NCBI GenBank assembly: GCA_910585395.1
Contig: CAJUCK010000002.1
Location: 78,676-90,048, forward strand
Direction: 5' to 3'
DNA from: an uncultured Lachnospiraceae bacterium
Lineage (GTDB): Bacteria; Bacillota; Clostridia; Lachnospirales; Lachnospiraceae
Length of the DNA stretch: 11,373 nucleotides
This document shows positions 1-7,300 of the stretch, in pieces. The notes beneath the pieces are model-generated. The model saw only the letters and a list, made by a program, of their open reading frames with translations. It ran no database searches and was not told where the DNA came from. Position numbers and translations under genes: made by a program. The number at the start of each line of letters is the position of its first letter. The first letter of the stretch is position 1.

Positions 1-83
1 GTATCCGTCAGATTGAGGCAAAGGCGCTGCGTAAGCTTCGCCATCCCAGCAGAAGCCGGAAACTTAAGGATTATCTGGATTAA
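1..83 (+). CDS. rpoD: RNA polymerase major sigma factor, C-terminal end (partial)
   Basis: Reading from position 3, the first 83 bases encode 27 residues ending in a TAA stop at 81-83. The peptide contains IRQIEAKALRKLRHP followed by a basic tail ending KDYLD. This is the very C-terminal end of region 4.2 of the primary sigma factor (RpoD/SigA), the part that reads the -35 promoter element. The rest of the gene lies upstream of the window. The next gene starts 13 bases after the stop, so rpoD and trmK are probably cotranscribed, an arrangement known in many Firmicutes. The identification rests on a short but highly characteristic peptide. Confidence 0.9.
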   Translation, partial: IRQIEAKALRKLRHPSRSRKLKDYLD

Positions 84-95
84 ACAGGAGAAACT

Positions 96-815
96 ATGTT
101 ACAGTTATCAAAGAGACTGCGTGCTGTTGCCAGTCTGGCGGGGAATGCCGGAATTCTTGCCGATGTGGGAACAGATCACGGATACATACCAGTATATCTT
201 CTGGAATGCGGGATGATTCGGCGTGCCATTGCCATGGATATCAATCAGGGCCCTTTGCTGCGCGCCAGAGAACATATCCAGCAGTATGGAATGGAAGACC
301 GCATTGAAACCAGGCTGTCTGACGGATTGTCGGCGCTTCATCCAGGAGAAGCAGATACGATTGTGATCGCAGGGATGGGCGGCGCGCTGATGATGCGGAT
401 CTTGTCTCAGAAGGCAGAGACGGCTCGTGCTGCCAGGCGCCTGGTGCTGCAGCCCCAGTCTGAGCTTTTTGCCTTTCGGCGTTTTCTTTCAGAACATGGA
501 TATGAGATAAAAGAAGAAGACATGGTGTATGAGGATGGCAAATTTTACAGTATAATGGCAGCAGAATACGGTGAAACAGCAGCAGATAAGCAGCAGTTTA
601 CGGATACTGAGCTGAAGTACGGTCCTCTGCTGATACGTCAGCTCCATCCAGTACTGCAGCAATATCTCCAACGCCAGCAGGAACAGAAGGAGAAAATTCT
701 TGATTCTCTGAAAAAAAATGCAAAGCAGGATGTATCACAGCGTATCATGCAGATTAAAAAAGAACTTACAGAAATGAAAGAATTATTAAATTTGTGGAAG
801 GAGCAGGTAACATGA
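96..815 (+). CDS. trmK: tRNA (adenine22-N1)-methyltransferase, TrmK family
   Basis: This 239-residue protein is a class I SAM-dependent methyltransferase of the TrmK (YqfN) family, which makes m1A22 in tRNAs of Gram-positive bacteria; it should be cytosolic. The SAM-binding motif I is DVGTDHGYIP (residues 23-32), followed by an acidic strand-2 end (AMDIN, 46-50), GMGG (93-96) and LQPQ (118-121), all hallmarks of the family. Residues from about 190 to the end are rich in K, E and Q and should form the C-terminal coiled coil known in TrmK. The length is normal for the family. The ATG at 96 is preceded by CAGGAG (85-90) at 5-base spacing. The stop overlaps the start of the Nif3-like gene (ATGA), indicating translational coupling. 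Confidence 0.93.
   Translation: MLQLSKRLRAVASLAGNAGILADVGTDHGYIPVYLLECGMIRRAIAMDINQGPLLRAREHIQQYGMEDRIETRLSDGLSALHPGEADTIVIAGMGGALMMRILSQKAETARAARRLVLQPQSELFAFRRFLSEHGYEIKEEDMVYEDGKFYSIMAAEYGETAADKQQFTDTELKYGPLLIRQLHPVLQQYLQRQQEQKEKILDSLKKNAKQDVSQRIMQIKKELTEMKELLNLWKEQVT
798..803 (+). promoter_or_regulatory. Ribosome binding site fixing the Nif3-like start at 812
   Basis: AAGGAG at 798-803 lies 8 bases before the ATG at 812, whose ATGA overlaps the trmK stop. An in-frame ATG at 794 lies before this site and has no comparable Shine-Dalgarno sequence, so the shorter start is preferred. Confidence 0.7.
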
Positions 816-1594
816 CATGTGGAGAAATCATATCATTATTACAGGAGCAGTCCCCGGAAGAGTTTGCCTGTGACTGGGATAATGTTGGGCTTTTGGTGGG
901 AGATTTTGAACAGGAAATTCAGAAGATATACATAGCGGTGGATGCTACAGACGAGACCATTGCAGAGGCGGCGGCGGAAAAGGCAGATTTGCTTTTGACG
1001 CATCATCCTATGATTTTCAAAAGTTTGAAAAAAGTAAATACCAGGGATTTTGTCGGAAAACGTGTGATGCAATTGATACGCAGCAATATTTCTTACTATG
1101 CCATGCATACCAATTTTGATGTAAAAGGCATGGCCAGGATTGCAGCAGAAAAAATGAATCTGTCAGAATGTCAGGTGCTGGAAGAAACCTGCCGGGGAGA
1201 AGAAGGACCAGAGGGAATCGGAAGAGTGGGATTTCTTCCAGAGGAAGTCCCTCTTGCGGCCTGTATCAGCCGGGTGAAGAAGGCGTTTGCAGTGGAAACC
1301 GTCAAGGTATTTGGAGATTTGAATCAGAAAGTGCAAAAGGCGGCAGTCAGTCCAGGGTCCGGCAAAAGTGTCATTATGAATGCGCTTCGCTCGGGAGCAC
1401 AGGTGCTGGTAACAGGAGATATTGACCATCATGAAGGAATTGATGCAGCAGCCCAGGGACTTGCAGTAATTGATGCAGGACATTATGGCGTTGAGAAATT
1501 GTTTGTTCCTTATATGGTGGAGTATTTGAAAGACAGAACCCAAAAGATACAGATTGTGGGGCAGCCTGTAAAGAAACCGTTTTTATTTGTATAG
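812..1594 (+). CDS. Nif3-like dinuclear metal center hexameric protein (DUF34/YqfO)
   Basis: This 260-residue cytosolic protein belongs to the Nif3/DUF34 family, whose members form hexamers with a two-metal site. Family activities proposed elsewhere include GTP cyclohydrolase I type 2 and metal handling, but the role is not settled. Visible family motifs are CDWDNVGLLVG (20-30), the metal-binding THHP (H64, H65), AMHTNFD (H99, D103), TGDIDHH (201-207) and DAGHYGVEKL (H224, E228). The length fits the compact form without the inserted PII-like domain. I chose the ATG at 812 because AAGGAG precedes it at 8 bases and it overlaps the trmK stop; an in-frame ATG at 794 would add only six residues not expected in the family. 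The TrmK-Nif3 pairing downstream of rpoD is a widely conserved Firmicute neighbourhood and suggests co-regulation, not a proven joint function. Confidence 0.92.
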   Translation: MTCGEIISLLQEQSPEEFACDWDNVGLLVGDFEQEIQKIYIAVDATDETIAEAAAEKADLLLTHHPMIFKSLKKVNTRDFVGKRVMQLIRSNISYYAMHTNFDVKGMARIAAEKMNLSECQVLEETCRGEEGPEGIGRVGFLPEEVPLAACISRVKKAFAVETVKVFGDLNQKVQKAAVSPGSGKSVIMNALRSGAQVLVTGDIDHHEGIDAAAQGLAVIDAGHYGVEKLFVPYMVEYLKDRTQKIQIVGQPVKKPFLFV

Positions 1595-1595
1595 T

Positions 1596-1600
1596 GGAGG
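1596..1600 (+). promoter_or_regulatory. Ribosome binding site fixing the kinase start at 1606
   Basis: GGAGG at 1596-1600 is 5 bases before the ATG at 1606. The in-frame GTG at 1594 overlaps this site and has only AT-rich sequence before it, so it is not the likely start. Confidence 0.7.
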
Positions 1601-1605
1601 AAGCC

Positions 1606-3270
1606 ATGAAAAAAGCAGAATATCAGATTTGGATTGACGGGGAGGAGAAACAGTATCCGGCAGGCACAGCATTTTTAGAGATTGCCAGGGAATATCAGAC
1701 AGAATATGAGGATGACATTGTGCTGGTCTTGTTTAATAACCGTTTAAAAGAACTGCACAAGAGAGTTAAGGCAGACGGCACGCTTACCTTCGTCACTACC
1801 AGGGACAAGGCAGGAAAAAAGGCTTATCGCCGCAGTGTCACTCTTTTAATGCAGCGTGCAGTAAACAGTCTGGCAAAAGAAGATAAAAAAGCGGTAACTG
1901 TCAGGGTAGAACATTCCATAAGCCAGGGGTATTACTGCGAACTACAGGGAGAGACAGCAGATGAAAAGTATCTTGCCAGATTAAAGCAGGCGATGCAGTC
2001 TTTGGTGGAGGAAGCAAGGACTATTCAGAAGACAAGTGTTTCTACAGACGAAGCGGTGGCTCTGTTCCGCGAGCTGGGAATGCATGACAAGGAGCGTTTG
2101 TTTGCATACAGAAGAAGCTCTAAGGTAAATATTTACAGTATCGGCAATTATAAGGATTATTTTTATGGCTATATGGTGCCTAACACCAGCTATCTGAAAT
2201 ATTTCGAATTAAAGTTGTATGAAGGCGGCTTTGTACTTTTATTTCCCAATGAAAATACAAAGGAAACGGCAGAATTTGTTCCTTCCAGGAAATTGTTCCA
2301 TGTTCTGAGAGAATCTGTGGAATGGGGAGAAAAGATGGGCATCGGGACGATAGGCGCATTAAATGATGCCATTGCCCAGGGACGTATCCGTGATGTGATT
2401 CTGGTGTCAGAGGCATTGATGGAACGCAAAATCGGAAGACTTGCAGAACAAATTGCAGATAAGCCGGATAAGAAATTTATTATGATTGCCGGACCCTCGT
2501 CATCTGGAAAAACGACATTTTCTCACCGCCTCTCCATTCAGATGATGGCACAGGGGCTAAAACCTCATCCCATTGCTTTGGATGATTATTATGTTAACAG
2601 AGTAGACACTCCCAAACATCCAGATGGGAGTTACAATTTTGAGTGTCTGGAAGCTCTTGACATTGAGCTGTTTAATCATGATATGTCTGCATTGCTCAAA
2701 GGGGAACGGATAGAACTTCCAACTTATAATTTCAGAACTGGAAAACGGGAGTATAAGGGGATTTTCAAACAGCTTGGAAAAAATGATATTCTGGTGCTGG
2801 AAGGAATTCATGGTTTAAATGACAAGTTATCTTACTCTCTGCCCAAATCCAGCAAATTGAAAATTTATATCAGCGCCCTGACTCAGCTGAACATAGATGA
2901 GCATAATAATCTTCCTACTACAGACGGGAGGATGATAAGACGGATCGTGCGAGACGCCCGTACCAGAAATCACCCGGCAAAAGATACCATCGGCATGTGG
3001 GACTCCGTCAGAAAAGGGGAAGAACAGTATATCTTTCCATTTCAGGAAGATGCAGACATCATGTTTAATTCAGCTTTGATATATGAACTTGCAGTTTTGA
3101 AGCAGTATGCAGAACCGCTGCTGTTTCAGATAGACAAAGACTGTCCAGAGTATCTGGAGGCAAAGAGGCTGTTAAAGTTTTTGGATTATTTTCTGCCAGT
3201 ACCCAGTGAGGATATCGCTAAGAATTCTATTTTGCGTGAGTTTATTGGAGGAAGTTGCTTTAATGTATGA
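1606..3270 (+). CDS. Uridine/nucleoside kinase-like protein with N-terminal TGS and synthetase-editing-like domains
   Basis: With the ATG at 1606 this is 554 residues. Three parts are visible. Residues 5-65 resemble a TGS (ubiquitin-like) domain. Residues about 80-265 resemble the second additional domain of threonyl-tRNA synthetases, including VRVEHSISQGYY (99-110). Residues about 280-554 form a uridine kinase/phosphoribulokinase-type P-loop NTPase, with Walker A GPSSSGKT (296-303), the LDDYY segment (D326, D327) that matches the kinase substrate/metal site, and an Arg-rich stretch (RRIVRDARTR). The family is annotated as nucleoside kinase in many Clostridia, but the true phosphate acceptor and the job of the front domains are unclear. 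The gene starts 12 bases after the Nif3-like stop, so it belongs to the same operon. The stop is 18 bases before the AraC-type gene, which may therefore receive some read-through transcription. Confidence 0.88.
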   Translation: MKKAEYQIWIDGEEKQYPAGTAFLEIAREYQTEYEDDIVLVLFNNRLKELHKRVKADGTLTFVTTRDKAGKKAYRRSVTLLMQRAVNSLAKEDKKAVTVRVEHSISQGYYCELQGETADEKYLARLKQAMQSLVEEARTIQKTSVSTDEAVALFRELGMHDKERLFAYRRSSKVNIYSIGNYKDYFYGYMVPNTSYLKYFELKLYEGGFVLLFPNENTKETAEFVPSRKLFHVLRESVEWGEKMGIGTIGALNDAIAQGRIRDVILVSEALMERKIGRLAEQIADKPDKKFIMIAGPSSSGKTTFSHRLSIQMMAQGLKPHPIALDDYYVNRVDTPKHPDGSYNFECLEALDIELFNHDMSALLKGERIELPTYNFRTGKREYKGIFKQLGKNDILVLEGIHGLNDKLSYSLPKSSKLKIYISALTQLNIDEHNNLPTTDGRMIRRIVRDARTRNHPAKDTIGMWDSVRKGEEQYIFPFQEDADIMFNSALIYELAVLKQYAEPLLFQIDKDCPEYLEAKRLLKFLDYFLPVPSEDIAKNSILREFIGGSCFNV

Positions 3271-3288
3271 CATAGGAGTGAGGCTTGC

Positions 3289-4203
3289 ATGGATAAAAAG
3301 GTAGAGGAATTCCGTTATTATGAAATGCCTATGGGACGGTTTGACCGTGCGCTGCTGGGAGACAAGTGGATTACAAAATACTGCACGGGAGAACAGCATT
3401 TTCATAATTTTTATGAGGTGGGATATTGCTATTATGGAGAAGGGGTTGTATTTCTGGGAGAAGATGCAGAGAAATACGAAGCAGGAACAATTTCTCTGAT
3501 TCCCAGCAATTTTCCACATGGGATACACAGTGCGGAGGACAGTATCTGTTCCTGGGAATTTCTATATTTGGATCTTGCAGGATTTATCGAAAAATGTTAT
3601 GCAGATGATGAATACCGAAAACTTCAGGTACTGCAGCAGATTACAAGATTTCCAATTATGATTACTATAAAGGAACAGCCCAGGCTGGCGGCCGTAATCT
3701 CTGCTATTTTAGAAGAGAACAGGGAGCAGCAGGTTCTCAATAAGGAAGCAGTGAATGGGTATCTGTATGTAATGATTCAGGAACTGATCCGTCTCAACGA
3801 GCATATTGCGCTGGAGCATGAAAAGGAACTTTTGCATATTGAGAAGATCCGTCCTGCTCTTGTTCATATTGAACTCCATTACCATGAGGACCTTAAGATT
3901 AAAGAACTGGCAGAAATCTGTAATATCAGCGAACCATATTTCCGGAGGCTGTTCGGCAGCTGTATGAAGGTTTCACCTTTGGAATATATCAATATCATTC
4001 GAATTCAGAAGGCATGTGAACTGCTGCAGAAAGAAGATGTTTCTATGAGTTCTCTCGCCTGGAAAACAGGATATTCTTCAGTTTCCACTTTTGAGAGAAA
4101 TTTTAAGAAAATAGTGGGGGAATCCCCCAAAAAATGGCGTTTGAGAGCCAAGGATGACAAAGAATTTGTAAGTTATCGTACCAGAGTTTTGAAGGGATGG
4201 TAA
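3289..4203 (+). CDS. AraC-family transcriptional regulator with N-terminal cupin sensor
   Basis: This is a 304-residue cytosolic DNA-binding regulator. Residues about 25-105 form an AraC_binding-type cupin, with QHFHNFYEVGYCYYGEG (36-52) and a second half IPSNFPHGIH (71-80) whose His residues would line the ligand pocket. Residues about 186-285 form the paired helix-turn-helix of the HTH_18/AraC type. The first recognition region is around LKIKELAEICNISEPYFRRL (202-221). The second contains SLAWKTGYSSVSTFERNFKK (255-274), ending with the typical GESPKKWR. AGGAGTGAGG (3274-3283) precedes the ATG. In this family the cupin usually senses a sugar, and the gene next door is usually the target, so it probably activates the large glycoside hydrolase 109 bases downstream. 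The effector sugar cannot be read from sequence. Confidence 0.92.
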   Translation: MDKKVEEFRYYEMPMGRFDRALLGDKWITKYCTGEQHFHNFYEVGYCYYGEGVVFLGEDAEKYEAGTISLIPSNFPHGIHSAEDSICSWEFLYLDLAGFIEKCYADDEYRKLQVLQQITRFPIMITIKEQPRLAAVISAILEENREQQVLNKEAVNGYLYVMIQELIRLNEHIALEHEKELLHIEKIRPALVHIELHYHEDLKIKELAEICNISEPYFRRLFGSCMKVSPLEYINIIRIQKACELLQKEDVSMSSLAWKTGYSSVSTFERNFKKIVGESPKKWRLRAKDDKEFVSYRTRVLKGW

Positions 4204-4212
4204 AGATTGGCT

Positions 4213-4230
4213 CAAAAATGCTTATTTTTG
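4213..4230 (+). promoter_or_regulatory. Perfect AT-rich inverted repeat between regulator and enzyme gene
   Basis: CAAAAAT (4213-4219) and ATTTTTG (4224-4230) are perfect inverted repeats around GCTT. It starts 9 bases after the AraC-type stop and lies 83 bases before the enzyme start. It could be an operator for the regulator or a second factor, or a weak terminator. The stem has only one GC pair at its base and no clean T-run follows, so a strong terminator is unlikely. Confidence 0.4.
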
Positions 4231-4232
4231 TA

Positions 4233-4280
4233 TTGAATTTGCCGACATTTCCAGCTTTTATTAGGTTAAAATAGTATTAT
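4233..4280 (+). promoter_or_regulatory. Probable promoter region of the glycoside hydrolase gene
   Basis: The AT-rich stretch before the large gene holds several -10-like hexamers, TAAAAT (4267-4272) and TATTAT (4275-4280), each matching TATAAT at five of six bases. TTGAAT (4233-4238) is the best -35-like hexamer but does not sit at 16-18 bases from either. A good -10 without a good -35 is what an activator-dependent promoter often looks like, which fits AraC control. The exact element cannot be fixed from sequence alone. Confidence 0.35.
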
Positions 4281-4300
4281 CAGATTCATGTATAAAGTTG

Positions 4301-4309
4301 GGAGGAAGG
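4301..4309 (+). promoter_or_regulatory. Ribosome binding site fixing the large enzyme start at 4313
   Basis: GGAGGAAGG at 4301-4309 (core GGAGG 4301-4305) lies upstream of the ATG at 4313 with normal spacing. An in-frame TTG at 4298 overlaps the start of this site. The ATG at 4313 also gives a proper signal peptide beginning MKGKQRRH. Confidence 0.8.
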
Positions 4310-4312
4310 GAA

Positions 4313-7300
4313 ATGAAAGGAAAGCAGAGAAGACATGCAGTCATTTCACTGCTGCTGTCAGCGGCGATGATTTTGGGAAATTTTTCACTGCTGATGCCAG
4401 AATTTGCAGAGGCTGCAGAAGGCAGTGTTCATGTGTATGAGAGCACGCCAGGGGATGAATTGTCGGCAAAATATACGCTGACGGCAAATGAGACAGCAGT
4501 TCCGGTGGTGAAGTACAGTGCAAATGGCAATAACTTTGATATTGCCCGCTTTTCATCTTCGGATGCTGCGCCAGAGTTTACAGTGCAGGTGCAGGAAGAG
4601 ATCAGGCAGGTTGCAGTTTACCCAGAGCGGTATTATCCTCAGGAAAGTCTTAAAGTCAGCGAAGATAAGAAGAGCGTGGTATTTACGATGTCGGATCAGC
4701 TGCGCTATGCATTTGTAATGATTAACGGCGGTCCAAAAGACCAGGCAGGGAAGCCTTATCTTGCTATTATCAATGATCCGCCGGAAACCGACAAGCCAGA
4801 TATCAATGAGCCAAATGTTTTGAATGCCAAGACATTTATGGAAAACTATCTTCAAAATCATCCAAACAGTGAGGCGCAGACGGCAGAACTGGCTGGCGTT
4901 ACCAGTGGAGGGACACCTTATGAGGCGGGACAGCTGGTGGCAAATAGTGCAGAACAGGTACGTTTTCCAGATAAGAGGCTTATGACGAAAGACGATGTGA
5001 CTCTGGCGCTTCAAGCAGCTTTGGATGAGATTTATAAAGCTGGATCATCCTACGACACCCTGTATTTTCCAGCAGGAACTTATGTGTGTTCCGGCTTGAA
5101 TATCCGCAGTCGGAAGGGAAAACAAGTTACCATTTACCTGGAGGAAGGAGCCCTGATTAAGAATCGTATCCAGGAGTGTATGCAGGCCATGGAGCCAGCA
5201 ATTGGAATTTGGGATTCGGAAAATATTACCATTTCTGGAAGGGGTATTTTTGATGGAAATGGCGTGGCAAATTACAGGAAAGACCGTCATGACGCCAAGG
5301 ACAGTTGTCATCAGGGCGGCGCCATGATTGTACGTTCTTCTAATATTGTATTTAATGATACTTATGTGAGGGATGCCAAACAGTGGAATTGGGAATCTCA
5401 TGGCAGTAAAGACTGTATTTTAAATAATGTCAAAGGACTTACCCCCTATAATCAGCCTTGGGTGGATGGGCTGGATATGGCAAGTGCGCAGAATTTGACC
5501 ATCAATGGAGCTATGACACTGGGAAATGATGATAATTTTGCCAGCGGACATTACAATCCAAGTGATGGATTTCTCAATACAGTGCCAGGTTATGATCAGT
5601 ATAATGCTGATTGTCTGGAATGGGATACAGAAGATTCAGACAGTATTTCTGGCTGGAGCTATGGAGGCGGCAACGGCATTCGTCTGGGCCATGACTGTTA
5701 CAGCCATGCCATGAAGAACTATAACTTTACCAATGTCAATACGATAAATTTTACTGGAGGGGGAAATGGGATAACTGTGCAGAACGGTACAGGAAATGGC
5801 CGCCCTTATCCCAAGTATGAATCCTTAATTTTTCAAAACTGCTCTTTTGATACCGAAAGAGTAGGAAGCAATTTTAATATCAATGGTCTTGATACTCAGA
5901 AAATTCAAAATGTTACGCTAAAGAACTGCTGGTTTTCCAATGGAGATGCAGGCAGCTATGTGAAAAATGTGGAAAACCTTAAGATGGAAAATCATTATGT
6001 TGGAAGAGAAAAGGTTGCCTTAAGCAGCCAGGCGAAGCTGGTTTTGGAGGGAATTGCTGATTATCAGCATGACTGGACAGATAATCAGCCTCCTGTGTTT
6101 AAGCTTCCAAGTGCAAGCGCTGTGACAGCGAAAACCCAGGAGGAATTAAGCTTTAAGGTCCATGCAGAAGATGAGGACGGGGAGACGCCAGAGCTGGCTG
6201 TGAAAGCGGGCACATTGCCGGCAGGAGCAGTGTTTGATACGGCGACAGGTACTTTTCTCTGGACGCCAGGCGAAGAACAGGTGGGCAGGCATGTGATTGT
6301 ATTTACCGCCAGTGATGCTTATGAAACGACAGAGAAGAGTGTAGAGATTGAAGTGAAATCTTCCAGATATAAGATAGTTTCTATTCTGTCTTCTAAAGAT
6401 GCTGTTGTGAAATCATGGAAAGATGAGAAGAATAAGAATTATGGAAGCCTTGACTATATTCGTACTCTGCGTATGTCAGACGCTCTTTCGGAGGATTCCG
6501 GGGTGGGAATTTTTGGCGAGTCAGCTGGCAGCAGTACCAGTGATGCCAGAGATTCTAAAATCTCATTTTTATCTTTTGATGCCGCGAGAATCCGCAGTTA
6601 TCTAAGCGTTATGGACCGGGCTGAGTTGGTGCTTACTTACATAGGATGCAGGGATAACAGCGGAACGGGAGAAGATCGTCTTTTCGCAGTCCCTGTAAAC
6701 GGGACTTTTAATGAGACGGAATTGAAATGGACGAATATGCCGCAGATAGATGCTTCCAAGGTGAAGATGTCAGATACATTTGAAGTAGATAAGGCAAAAG
6801 TGACTATGGCGCAGGATGAGAAATACGACAATCATCAAGCGATCGACGGGGCCAGAGTGACGATAGATGTGACAGACTGGGTACTTGCGCTGGATGAGGA
6901 TGCAGAGGCGCTTACTCTTGCAGTGTGTGAAGAAAAAGGATGGGAGCTTGCATTTGTCAGCCGGGAAGGCGCTTCTAATATGGCAAATGCCTCCGGTGAT
7001 ATGGCCCCAGCCTTACAGCTCTCTGTAGAAAAGGACGCACAGGAACCAGAAATCACATATGACAGTTTCCATCCCAACGAACAGTGGCTGGACAATACGG
7101 GAACTGTGATTTCGGCCCATGGCGGCGGAATTCTTTGGGATGAAAAGACACAGAAATATTATTGGTATGGCGAGAATAAGTCAGAGAGCAACCTTTCCAA
7201 TGGAAGAACGGCCGCTATTGGTGTTTCCTGTTATTCTTCCGCAGACTTGTATAATTGGAAGAATGAGGGAATGGCGCTTCCAGTGTTCAATAATCCTGCG

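Noticed and set aside
4298..4312. Upstream TTG start for the large enzyme
   Set aside because: It overlaps the Shine-Dalgarno sequence; the ATG at 4313 gives a standard signal peptide and good spacing.
4553..5014. A 153-codon open frame on the - strand
   Set aside because: It lies wholly within the convincing + strand enzyme gene, with no recognisable motif and no ribosome binding site context.
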